The notes: generated by a model not told the origin, from the letters alone. 6,786 nucleotides of DNA from an uncultured Solirubrobacteraceae bacterium (GCA_902806215.1 CADCVT010000330.1:1-6786), one strand, 5' to 3'; positions 1 to 6,442 are shown, counted from the first letter of the stretch. Translations and numbers: made by a program.

Positions 1-693
1 CTCACGAAGATGGGCGCGAAGATCGACGGGATCGGCTCGAACGTCCTCACCGTGCACGGCGTCGAGAAGCTGGGCGGCTGCCGCCACGACATCGGGCCCG
101 ACCACATCGAGATCGGCTCGTTCATGGCGCTTGCCGGCATCACCGGCGGAGAGATGCGCATCGAGGGCGTCATGCACGACGACCTGCGGATGATCCGCCT
201 CGTCTTCGGCCGCCTCGGCCTGGAGTCGCACGCTGACGGCGACGACGTCGTCGTCCCGGGCGGCCAGACGCTCGTCGTCTCGCGCGACCTCGGCGAGTAC
301 AAGTCCAAGGTCCAGGACGGCCCGTGGCCCGCGTTCCCGGCCGACCTGACCTCGATCGCCGTCGCCATCGCGACGCAGTGCGCGGGGTCGATCCTCATCC
401 ACGAGTGGATGTTCGAGAACCGCCTGATCTTCACCGACAAGCTCGTGATGATGGGCGCGGACATCGTGCTCTGCGACCCGCACCGCGCGATCGTCACCGG
501 CCCGTCGCGCCTGCGCGGGATCCAGGCGAGCTCGCCCGACATCCGGGCGGGGATGGCGCTGCTCATCGCCGCGCTGAGCGCCGAGGGCAAGTCCGAGATC
601 GCGAACATCCACCAGATCGACCGCGGCTACGAGCGCATCGACGAGCGCCTGCGCGCGCTCGGCGCGCGCATCGAGCGCGTGTCGCCGGACTGA
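1..693 (+). CDS. murA: UDP-N-acetylglucosamine 1-carboxyvinyltransferase, C-terminal half (5' end outside window)
   Basis: This is the 3' part of MurA, the cytoplasmic enzyme that transfers enolpyruvate from PEP to UDP-GlcNAc, the first committed step of peptidoglycan synthesis. The reading frame is open from base 1 (L-T-K-M-G-A-K), so the gene starts upstream; about 230 residues remain of a family length near 420. Visible family motifs, numbered from the Met at base 10, are the LNKMGAKI-like start of the segment, PAFPAD at 107-112 (its Asp matches the catalytic Asp305 region of E. coli MurA), FENR at 135-138, the Arg of SPDIRAG at 175-181, and IDRGYERI at 203-210. The N-terminal catalytic Lys and the Cys/Asp loop lie outside the window, so activity cannot be judged fully. 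The stop is 7 bases before the hisZ start, so co-transcription with the his genes is likely. The EPSP-synthase fold is shared with AroA, but the DRGYERI tail is MurA-like. Confidence 0.93.
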   Translation, partial: LTKMGAKIDGIGSNVLTVHGVEKLGGCRHDIGPDHIEIGSFMALAGITGGEMRIEGVMHDDLRMIRLVFGRLGLESHADGDDVVVPGGQTLVVSRDLGEYKSKVQDGPWPAFPADLTSIAVAIATQCAGSILIHEWMFENRLIFTDKLVMMGADIVLCDPHRAIVTGPSRLRGIQASSPDIRAGMALLIAALSAEGKSEIANIHQIDRGYERIDERLRALGARIERVSPD

Positions 694-700
694 GGCCGCC

Positions 701-1669
701 GTGACGATCCTCCCGATCCCCAGCGGGACCCGCGACGTCCTCCCGGACGAGATGCGCGAGCTGCGCGCGATCACCGAGCGGATGCGCCACGTCTTCGACG
801 AGCACGGCTACGGCGAGGTGTCGACGCCGACGCTCGAGTACGGCTCGGTGCTGGAGCGCGCGGGCGTGGCCGACAGCGACCGTGCGGTCTACCGCATGTT
901 CGACGAGCACGGCGAGGTGCTGACGCTGCGCTGGGACATGACCGTCCCGATCGCGCGGCTCGTCGCCACGCGATACGCGACCGCCGAGCCCCCGCTGCGC
1001 TTCGGGTACTTCGCGCACGTCTACCGCGACGTGCGCCCCCAGCGCGGCCAGCCGCGCGAGCTGCTGCAGGCCGGGATCGAGCTCATCGGCGCGCCCGCGC
1101 CGGAGGGCACCGCCGAGGCGCTGACCGTGCTCTGCCGCGCGCTCGACGCCACCGGCCTGCGCGACTACCGGATCGGGCTGGGCAGCGCCTCGCTGTACCC
1201 GAAGCTCATGGACGAGTGCGGCGTGCCCGCCTCCGATCGGGCCGGCCTGCTGGCCCTCCTCGCGGCCCGCGATCTTGTCGGTCTCGAACGGCTCATCGAA
1301 GAGGAGCGCCTGGACCCGCGTCTGCTGTCCGTCGCTTCGACGCGTGGTGGCGTCGAGGTGCTCGACAGCGCTCCCGTCCCGCTGCTGCGGCAGCTGTGGG
1401 AGATGCTCAGCGACGACGTCCGCGAGCGGGTCATCTTCGACCTCGGGCTCGTGCGGTACCTCGGCTACTACACGGGCGCGGTGTTCGAGGTCTACGACCC
1501 GGCCGTCGGCGCGCCGATCGCCCGGGGTGGGCGCTACGACGACCTGCTCGGGCGCTTCGGGCGCCCGCTGCCCGCCGTCGGCTTCGCCGTCGGCGTCGAC
1601 CGGCTGCACATCGCGCTGGCCGGCACCGAGCGCGGCAAGGGCGCCCTGCTGGGGACGGAGCGGCCGTGA
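701..1669 (+). CDS. hisZ: ATP phosphoribosyltransferase regulatory subunit HisZ
   Basis: HisZ is a catalytically inactive relative of histidyl-tRNA synthetase that binds short-form HisG and is needed for its ATP phosphoribosyltransferase activity and histidine feedback. The 322-residue product has the class II synthetase core in order: PSGTRDVLPDE at 7-17, TPTLEY at 42-47, LRWDMTVPIAR at 76-86, motif 2-like YRDVRPQRGQPRELLQAG at 108-125, the HisRS-like LVRYLGYYTG at 250-259, ARGGRYDDLLGRFG at 274-287, and motif 3-like AVGFAVGVDRL at 292-302. It ends there, with no C-terminal anticodon-binding domain, which a HisRS of about 420 residues would have. That length, and the short hisG immediately after it, favour HisZ over HisS. 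The start is GTG, with GAGG at 692-695 five bases upstream. The stop overlaps hisG by 4 bases (GTGA). The stretch from about 1232 to 1381 has many more A/T-ending codons than the rest of the gene. Confidence 0.93.
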   Translation: MTILPIPSGTRDVLPDEMRELRAITERMRHVFDEHGYGEVSTPTLEYGSVLERAGVADSDRAVYRMFDEHGEVLTLRWDMTVPIARLVATRYATAEPPLRFGYFAHVYRDVRPQRGQPRELLQAGIELIGAPAPEGTAEALTVLCRALDATGLRDYRIGLGSASLYPKLMDECGVPASDRAGLLALLAARDLVGLERLIEEERLDPRLLSVASTRGGVEVLDSAPVPLLRQLWEMLSDDVRERVIFDLGLVRYLGYYTGAVFEVYDPAVGAPIARGGRYDDLLGRFGRPLPAVGFAVGVDRLHIALAGTERGKGALLGTERP

Positions 1670-2301
1670 GCGCCCTCGGAGGCCTGCGGATCGCGGTCCC
1701 GCGCGGGGCCCTGTTCGGGCCGACGATGGACGCGCTCGACCGCCTCGGCGTCGACACCGCCGAGGTCCGCGGCAACGACCGCAAGCTGCTCTTCGAGGAG
1801 TCGGGCATCGTCACGATGCGCCCGAGCGACGTGCCGACCTACGTCGAGGCCGGCGCCGCCGACATCGGCATCACCGGCAAGGACGTCCTGATGGAGCAGG
1901 CCGAGCGCGAGGTCTACGAGCTCGTCGACCTCGGCTACGGCGAGTGCCGGATGATCCTCGCGACCGTCGACGGCCCGGACCCGACCGAGGAGGCGCTGCG
2001 GCGTCTCGGCGTCGTGCGCGTCGCGACGAAGTACCCCAAGATCGCCCGCGACTTCTTCGAGCGCACCGGACGCCAGGCGGAGATCGTCGAGGTCAAGGGG
2101 TCGGTCGAGCTCGCGCCCCTGACCGGACTGGTGGAAGCGATCGTCGACTTGACGGCGACCGGCACGACACTGCGCGAGAACGGCCTCGTCGAGCGCGAGA
2201 TGATCGCCGTCGCGACGGCGCGGCTGATCGCCAACCCGGTCTCGCACAAGCTCAAGGCGCGCGAGATCGACGCGGTCGTGGAGCGGCTGCGTGCGGGTTG
2301 A
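1666..2301 (+). CDS. hisG: ATP phosphoribosyltransferase catalytic subunit, short form
   Basis: HisG condenses ATP with PRPP to phosphoribosyl-ATP, the first and usually feedback-controlled step of histidine synthesis. The product is 211 residues, the length of the short HisG_S family that lacks the C-terminal regulatory domain and depends on HisZ; hisZ sits directly upstream, as expected. Visible motifs are RIAVPRGALF at 8-17, the periplasmic-binding-like DVPTYVEAGAADIGITGKDV at 55-74, VATKYPKIARDFF at 119-131, and the PRPP-binding loop DLTATGTTL at 161-169. The frame is open far upstream of the true start, but GTG at 1666 fits best: GGAG lies at 1657-1660 with a 5-base spacer, the start overlaps the hisZ stop as GTGA, and the protein then begins at the usual N-terminus. 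The last 11 bases overlap hisD. Confidence 0.95.
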   Translation: MSALGGLRIAVPRGALFGPTMDALDRLGVDTAEVRGNDRKLLFEESGIVTMRPSDVPTYVEAGAADIGITGKDVLMEQAEREVYELVDLGYGECRMILATVDGPDPTEEALRRLGVVRVATKYPKIARDFFERTGRQAEIVEVKGSVELAPLTGLVEAIVDLTATGTTLRENGLVEREMIAVATARLIANPVSHKLKAREIDAVVERLRAG

Positions 2302-3496
2302 CCGCTGCTCCTCGGCGCAAGAGCTCCGTGCGCTGGCGCCGGGTGGAGGCTCCATCCGCGCCGAGGTCGAGTCCCTCACTGACGCTGTCAGGACCGGCGG
2401 CGACGCGGCGCTTCGACAGGTTGCTGCACGGCTCGGCGAGGGAGAGGGTCCCTACCGCGTGCCGTCCCACGAGATCGACGCGGCAGCCGCGACGCTGCGT
2501 TCCGATCTTCGCGCCGGACTCGAGGTCGCGATGGCCAACATCGCCGCCGTCGCCGGCGCCTCGCTCGGCGACGACGCCGACCTGCGCCTGCCGCAGGGCC
2601 AGCGGATCCTCGTCCGCGAGCTTCCCGTCCGCCGCGCCGCGATCTACGTGCCCGGGGGCCGGAACCCGTACCCGTCGACCGTGCTCATGGGCGCGGTCAC
2701 CGCGCGGGTCGCGGGCGTCGAGGAGATCGTCGTGCTGTCGCCGGGCGCGCACCCGACGGTGCTCGCCGCCTGCGCGCTGTGCGGCGTCGACGAGGTCTAC
2801 CGCTTCGGCGGCGCCCACGGCGTCGCCGCGATGGCCTACGGCACCGAGACGATCGAGCGTGTCGACGTGATCGCCGGCCCCGGCAACCTGTGGGTCCAGG
2901 AGGCCAAGCGGATCGTCAGCGGCGACGTCGGCATCGACGGGTTCCTGGGGCCGAGCGACGTGCTCATCGTCGCGTCGTCGGATGCGGATCCGGAGCTCGT
3001 CGCTCTCGATCTCCTGGCGCAGGCCGAGCACGGTGAGGGAAGCGTGGCCGCGCTCGTGAGCCCCGAACAACGGCTCATCGACGACGTGGAGCGACGCCTC
3101 GGCTCGCCCGAGGGCGACGCGGCGATCGGGCTGGTCGGAACGGCGGACATCGAGGAGGCCTTCTCTCTCGCTGAGTCGTTCTCGCCCGAGCACCTCCAGC
3201 TCATGGGGACCGAGGCCGAGCGCCTGGCGCCGCGGATCAGGTCAGCCGGCTGCGTCTTCGTCGGCCGCAGCGGAGCGACCGCCTTCGGCGACTACGTCGT
3301 CGGCTCGAACCACTCGCTGCCGACCGGCGGCTCGGCGCGGTTCGCGTCCGGGCTGAGCGTCCGGCACTTCCGGCGCCGCATGACGCAGGTCCACGTCGGC
3401 GACGCGGCGAACGCACTGGCGAAGGCCGGCGCGCCGATCGCGCGGGCCGAGGGGTTCGAGCAGCACGCACGATCGATGGAGGCCCGGGCAAGATGA
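2291..3496 (+). CDS. hisD: Histidinol dehydrogenase
   Basis: HisD is the zinc enzyme that oxidises L-histidinol to L-histidine in two NAD+-dependent steps, the last reactions of the pathway. The 401-residue product carries IYVPGGRNPYPSTVLM at 118-133, the NAD-site stretch VIAGPGNLWVQEAKR at 193-207, and GDVGIDGFLGPSDVL at 211-225. The zinc ligands and catalytic residues are intact by comparison with E. coli HisD: Q244 and H247 in LLAQAEHG, catalytic E300-H301 in SFSPEHLQLM, D334 in FGDYVVGSNHSLPT, and H392 near the C-terminus. It is somewhat shorter than the usual 425-440 residues, mainly at the N-terminus and in loops. GTG at 2291 is chosen because GGAG at 2280-2283 is 7 bases upstream; it makes an 11-base overlap with hisG. 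Codons from about 2297-2519 and 2981-3185 are markedly poorer in GC at position 3 than the very GC-rich block between them. The stop overlaps hisB (ATGA). Confidence 0.95.
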   Translation: MRVDRCSSAQELRALAPGGGSIRAEVESLTDAVRTGGDAALRQVAARLGEGEGPYRVPSHEIDAAAATLRSDLRAGLEVAMANIAAVAGASLGDDADLRLPQGQRILVRELPVRRAAIYVPGGRNPYPSTVLMGAVTARVAGVEEIVVLSPGAHPTVLAACALCGVDEVYRFGGAHGVAAMAYGTETIERVDVIAGPGNLWVQEAKRIVSGDVGIDGFLGPSDVLIVASSDADPELVALDLLAQAEHGEGSVAALVSPEQRLIDDVERRLGSPEGDAAIGLVGTADIEEAFSLAESFSPEHLQLMGTEAERLAPRIRSAGCVFVGRSGATAFGDYVVGSNHSLPTGGSARFASGLSVRHFRRRMTQVHVGDAANALAKAGAPIARAEGFEQHARSMEARAR

Positions 3497-4089
3497 GCAC
3501 CGTGAAGCGCACCGCCCAGATCTCCCGCGAGACCAAGGAGACCCAGGTCAGCCTCGAGCTCGGCCTCGACGGGACCGGCACCGGGACCCGCGAGACCGGC
3601 GTCGGGTTCCTCGACCACATGCTCGACCTGCTGGCCCGCCACGGCCGGCTCGACCTCGACGTCAAGGTCACCGGCGACCTCCAGACCGGTGGGCACCACA
3701 CCGTCGAGGACACCGGGATCGTGCTCGGTCAGGCGCTCGACCAGGCGCTCGGCGACCGCGCCGGGATCTTCCGCTACGGCCACGCCGTCGTGCCGATGGA
3801 CGAGGCGCGCGCGTCGTGCGCGCTCGACTTCAGCGGGCGCCCGCTGCTCGTCTTCGTGGGGGACCTGCCGCCGGGCGCGACCGGGACGTTCGACCACGAG
3901 CTGACCGAGGAGTTCTTCCGCGCCGTGTCGAGCGCCGCGCGGCTCACGCTCCACCTGCAGATCGAGGCGGGCACGAACGCGCACCACATGATCGAGGCGT
4001 CGTTCAAGGCGTTTGCGCGTGCCCTCCGGGCCGCCGTCGCGATCGACCCGACCGAGACCGGCATCCCGTCGACGAAGGGCGTCCTGTGA
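3493..4089 (+). CDS. hisB: Imidazoleglycerol-phosphate dehydratase
   Basis: This enzyme dehydrates imidazole glycerol phosphate to imidazole acetol phosphate in the cytoplasm using two bound Mn2+ ions. The 198-residue protein is the normal single-domain length, without the histidinol-phosphate phosphatase domain fused in enterobacterial HisB. The family motifs are all present: GVGFLDHMLDLLARHG at 36-51, the first metal motif HHTVED at 68-73, PMDEA at 101-105, HELTEEFFRA at 135-144, the second metal motif HHMIEASFKAFARAL at 164-178, and the conserved PSTKGVL C-terminus. The ATG overlaps the hisD stop (ATGA), with GGAGG at 3478-3482, ten bases upstream. In many actinobacterial his operons hisC lies between hisD and hisB; here there is no room for it. 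Confidence 0.97.
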   Translation: MSTVKRTAQISRETKETQVSLELGLDGTGTGTRETGVGFLDHMLDLLARHGRLDLDVKVTGDLQTGGHHTVEDTGIVLGQALDQALGDRAGIFRYGHAVVPMDEARASCALDFSGRPLLVFVGDLPPGATGTFDHELTEEFFRAVSSAARLTLHLQIEAGTNAHHMIEASFKAFARALRAAVAIDPTETGIPSTKGVL

Positions 4090-4706
4090 TCGCCATCGTC
4101 GACTACGGGATGGGCAACCGCCGCTCGGTCGAGAAGGCGTTCGAGAAGGTCGGGGCTCCGGCTCGGCTGACCTCCGACCACGAGGAGATCGCTCGCGCGG
4201 ACGGCCTCGTCGTGGTCGGCGTCGGCGCGTTTCCCGAGGCGATGCGACGTCTGAACGAACAACGGCTCAGCGAGGTCATCGTCGACCGAGCGCGCGCGGG
4301 GACCCCCGTCATCGGCCTGTGTCTCGGCATGCAGCTGCTCTTCACCGAGTCTGTCGAACATGAGGGCAGTGAGGGGCTCGGTCTTCTGCCGGGACGCGTC
4401 GTCAAGCTCGACGCTCGCGGCGAGAAGCTCCCGCACATCGGCTGGAACATGGTCTCGTGGCGCCGGTCATCTCCGCTGACCGAGGGTCTGCCGGACCCGG
4501 CCGCCTTCTACCACGTGCACTCCTTCGCGCCGGTGCCCGACGACGAGGACGTCGTCCTGGGCCGCGGCGCCTACGGGACGCCGTTCGTGTCCTTCGTCGA
4601 GCGCGGCCGCGTGTTCGGCGCCCAGTGCCATCCCGAGAAGTCCTCGACCGACGGGCTCGCCCTGCTGCGCAACTTCGCCAACGTCTGCGACCGCGTCTCC
4701 GCATGA
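4086..4706 (+). CDS. hisH: Imidazole glycerol phosphate synthase, glutamine amidotransferase subunit
   Basis: HisH hydrolyses glutamine and channels ammonia through HisF, forming with it the IGP synthase heterodimer. The 206-residue product is a class I glutamine amidotransferase with a complete triad: C79 in GLCLGMQLLF (77-86), and H182 and E184 in CHPEKSS (181-187). It begins IAIVDYGMGNRRSVEKA (2-18). The oxyanion strand, normally PGVGAF, reads VGVGAF at 44-49, a Pro-to-Val replacement beside the active site. GTG at 4086 overlaps the hisB stop (GTGA), with AAGGG at 4075-4079 as a modest ribosome site. Codons from about 4155 to 4487 are rich in A/T third positions, while the last 70 or so codons are almost purely G/C-ending. 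The stop overlaps hisA (ATGA). Confidence 0.95.
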   Translation: MIAIVDYGMGNRRSVEKAFEKVGAPARLTSDHEEIARADGLVVVGVGAFPEAMRRLNEQRLSEVIVDRARAGTPVIGLCLGMQLLFTESVEHEGSEGLGLLPGRVVKLDARGEKLPHIGWNMVSWRRSSPLTEGLPDPAAFYHVHSFAPVPDDEDVVLGRGAYGTPFVSFVERGRVFGAQCHPEKSSTDGLALLRNFANVCDRVSA

Positions 4707-5443
4707 TCCTCTATCCCGCCATCGACATCGCCGACGGCAAGGCCGTGCGCCTCGTCCAGGGCCACTTCGACGACGTCACCGTCTACCAGGACGACCCGTT
4801 CGAGGCCGCGCGCTCGTGGGTCGACGCCGGTGCTCGCTTCCTCCACGTCGTCGACCTCGACGGCGCCCGGACGGGGACGCCGCAGAACCTCGCGCACATC
4901 GAGCGGATCGCGCAGGAGCTCGGCGTGCCGGTCCAGGTCGGCGGCGGGCTGCGCTCGCTGCCGTCGGTCCGCGACGCCCTGCGGGCCGGCGCCTCGCGGG
5001 TCATCCTCGGCACCGCCGCCTACACCGACGTCGACTTCCTCGACGAGGTGCTCGCCGCGTACGGCGAGCGGGTCGTCGTCTCCGTGGACGCCCGCGGCGG
5101 GTTCGTCACGACCAAGGGCTGGACCGAGACGACGCAGATGCCGTCCGAGGCGGTCATCGAGCGGCTCACCGCGCGCGGCGTGCGGCAGTTCGTCTACTCG
5201 AACGTCGACCGCGACGGCATGCTCGGCGGCGTGGACGCCGAGGAGGTCCGGCGGATCGCCGAGGTCGTTCGGGGTCGCTTCCTGTACTCCGGCGGCGTCG
5301 GGACGCTCGAGGACCTCCAGGCGCTTGTCGCGCTGCGCCAGGTGAACCTGGGCGGCGTCATCGTCGGCAAGGCGCTCTTCGAGGGCCGCTTCCGCGTGTC
5401 CGACGGCCAGCGCGTGCTCGACGGCAAGGACGACGAGGCCTAG
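4703..5443 (+). CDS. hisA: ProFAR isomerase (phosphoribosylformimino-AICAR ribotide isomerase)
   Basis: HisA performs the Amadori rearrangement of ProFAR to PRFAR, the substrate of HisHF. The 246-residue beta/alpha barrel shows YPAIDIADGKAVRLVQG at 4-20 with general-acid/base D8, the half-barrel phosphate sites VGGGLRS at 79-85 and YSGGVGTLEDL at 195-205, VVVSVDARGG at 124-133 with the second catalytic Asp D129, GW at 139-140, and YSNVDRDGML at 165-174. Actinomycetes often carry the dual-substrate PriA, which also does the TrpF reaction. The VGGG (not LSGG) strand and the overall pattern look like ordinary HisA, but bifunctionality cannot be excluded from sequence alone. There is no Shine-Dalgarno match before the ATG, which overlaps the hisH stop as ATGA, so translation probably depends on coupling to hisH. 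Confidence 0.94.
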   Translation: MILYPAIDIADGKAVRLVQGHFDDVTVYQDDPFEAARSWVDAGARFLHVVDLDGARTGTPQNLAHIERIAQELGVPVQVGGGLRSLPSVRDALRAGASRVILGTAAYTDVDFLDEVLAAYGERVVVSVDARGGFVTTKGWTETTQMPSEAVIERLTARGVRQFVYSNVDRDGMLGGVDAEEVRRIAEVVRGRFLYSGGVGTLEDLQALVALRQVNLGGVIVGKALFEGRFRVSDGQRVLDGKDDEA

Positions 5444-5448
5444 ACCGC

Positions 5449-5454
5449 TAGCTT
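5449..5454 (+). promoter_or_regulatory. Possible -10 element for a leaderless hisF transcript
   Basis: TAGCTT fits the actinobacterial TANNNT -10 pattern and ends exactly 6 bases before the hisF GTG. That is the spacing at which a transcript would start at the start codon. The gap before hisF has no good Shine-Dalgarno sequence. I see no convincing -35 box at the expected distance. The site rests on one short match in a GC-rich background and is tentative. Confidence 0.35.
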
Positions 5455-5460
5455 CGGGGC

Positions 5461-6228
5461 GTGCACCTCAAGCGCGTCATCCCCTGCCTCGACGTCGACG
5501 CCGGCCGCGTCGTCAAGGGCACGAACTTCGTCGACATCCGTGACGCCGGGGACCCGGTGGAGCTGGCCGAGCGCTACGACCGCGAGGGCGCCGACGAGCT
5601 CGTGTTCCTCGACATCACGGCCACGAGCGACAAGCGCGAGACGATGGTCGAGCTCGCGCGGCGCACGGCGGACCAGGTCTTCGTGCCGTTCACGATCGGC
5701 GGCGGGATCCGGTCGGTCGCCGACGCGCAGGCGGTGCTCGACGCCGGCGCGGACAAGGTCGCCGTCAACACCGCGGCGGTGGCGCGGCCCGAGCTCGTCG
5801 ACGAGCTCGCCGACGTGTTCGGCGTCCAGTGCGTCGTGCTCGCGATCGATGCCAAGCTCGTCGACGGGCACTTCGAGGTGTTCGTCGCCGGCGGGCGCAA
5901 GGCGACCGGCATCGACGCGGTCGTGTGGGCGCGCGAGGCGGTCGAGCGCGGGGCGGGGGAGATCCTGCTGACGTCGATGGACCGCGACGGCACGAACGCC
6001 GGCTACGACCTGCCGCTGACCCGGGCGGTCTCGAGCACCGTCGGCGTGCCGGTGATCGCCTCCGGCGGCGCGGGCACGCTCGACCACATGGCCGAGGCGC
6101 TCGACGCGGGTGCCGACGCGGCGCTCGTCGCCTCGCTCTTCCACTTCGGCCACTTCACCGTCGGCGAGGCCAAGGAGCACCTGGCACGGGCGGGGTTCCC
6201 GGTCCGGGTACCGCAGCCCCATGGCTGA
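5461..6228 (+). CDS. hisF: Imidazole glycerol phosphate synthase, cyclase subunit
   Basis: HisF uses ammonia delivered by HisH to convert PRFAR to imidazole glycerol phosphate and AICAR, linking histidine to purine synthesis. The 255-residue barrel is full length. It has RVIPCLDVDAGRVVKGTNF at 5-23 with catalytic D11 and K19, ELVFLDITAT at 46-55, the phosphate loops FTIGGGIRS at 77-85 and IASGGAGTLDH at 199-209, VVLAIDAK at 125-132 with catalytic D130, ILLTSMDRDGTNAGYD at 168-183, and ADAALVASLFHFG at 218-230. The GTG is the only possible start, because an in-frame TAG lies at 5449-5451. It is the one his gene in the window that does not touch its upstream neighbour (17-base gap). Its last 8 bases overlap the following small gene. 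Confidence 0.97.
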   Translation: MHLKRVIPCLDVDAGRVVKGTNFVDIRDAGDPVELAERYDREGADELVFLDITATSDKRETMVELARRTADQVFVPFTIGGGIRSVADAQAVLDAGADKVAVNTAAVARPELVDELADVFGVQCVVLAIDAKLVDGHFEVFVAGGRKATGIDAVVWAREAVERGAGEILLTSMDRDGTNAGYDLPLTRAVSSTVGVPVIASGGAGTLDHMAEALDAGADAALVASLFHFGHFTVGEAKEHLARAGFPVRVPQPHG

Positions 6229-6427
6229 GTTCAAGAAGGGCGACAAGGTGAAGTGGAAGTCCCACGGCGGCGAGGCCGTCGGGAAGGTCGAGAAGAAGAT
6301 CACGACCGAGACCGAGGCCGGGGGCCGCAAGGTCAAGGCCTCCAAGGAGGAGCCGCAGTACCTCGTCAAGTCGGACAAGTCCGGCGGGACGGCCGTCCAC
6401 AAGCCCAGCGCGCTGACGAAGGTGTAG
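6221..6427 (+). CDS. DUF2945 / hypervirulence-associated TUDOR-domain-like small protein (copy 1)
   Basis: The 68-residue, lysine-rich protein looks like the DUF2945 (HVA1 TUDOR) family, small single-domain proteins whose bacterial members have no established role. It begins MAEFKKGDKVKWKSHGG and continues AVGKVEKKIT, a small beta-barrel pattern. After a charged linker comes EPQYLVKSDKSGGTAVHKP, matching the family's typical order: GD-V-W, G-V, then YLV-S--SG--A-HKP near the C-terminus. No signal peptide or membrane segment is visible; I expect a cytoplasmic protein. The frame stays open upstream inside hisF, but ATG at 6221 gives the normal family N-terminus. The start overlaps hisF by 8 bases and has no clear Shine-Dalgarno sequence, so it is probably translationally coupled to hisF. 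It occupies the position often held by hisI. A diverged paralogue lies opposite at the window end. Confidence 0.85.
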   Translation: MAEFKKGDKVKWKSHGGEAVGKVEKKITTETEAGGRKVKASKEEPQYLVKSDKSGGTAVHKPSALTKV

Positions 6428-6442
6428 CCGCTACCGGCGGCT
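6426..6442 (+). terminator. Small hairpin at the operon end, weak terminator candidate
   Basis: AGCCGC (6426-6431) and GCGGCT (6437-6442) pair perfectly around a 5-base loop, starting at the stop codon of the last plus-strand gene. No T-run follows, so it does not meet the classic intrinsic-terminator form. GC-rich actinobacteria often lack the T-run, but a 6-base stem in DNA this rich in GC may be chance. Confidence 0.25.

Noticed and set aside
694..700. Histidine attenuator or T-box before the his genes
   Set aside because: There are only 7 bases between murA and hisZ. Any leader would be upstream of murA, outside the window.
563..1609. Long minus-strand open frame (348 codons) opposite murA/hisZ
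   Set aside because: It lies antisense to clear MurA and HisZ coding sequence, is Arg/Ala/Asp-rich with no recognisable motif, and is the usual by-product of G/C-ending codons on the other strand.
1216..1665. Upstream extension of hisG
   Set aside because: The frame is open but translates as Arg/Ala-rich sequence overlapping HisZ. The GTG at 1666 has a ribosome site and gives the normal N-terminus.
701..1669. Calling this gene histidyl-tRNA synthetase (hisS)
   Set aside because: It lacks the anticodon-binding domain, is about 100 residues too short, and directly precedes a short hisG, which needs HisZ.
1275..2870. Long plus-strand open frame (531 codons) across hisZ, hisG and hisD
   Set aside because: It is out of frame with three well-supported genes and reads as Arg/Pro/Ser-rich low-complexity sequence.
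4703..5443. Dual-function PriA instead of HisA
   Set aside because: Strand and loop motifs (VGGGLRS, TKGWTE) look like canonical HisA. I cannot exclude TrpF activity, but nothing in the sequence calls for it.
5440..6402. Minus-strand open frame (320 codons) opposite hisF
   Set aside because: It is antisense to full-length HisF and DUF2945, with no family motif; a GC-codon shadow.
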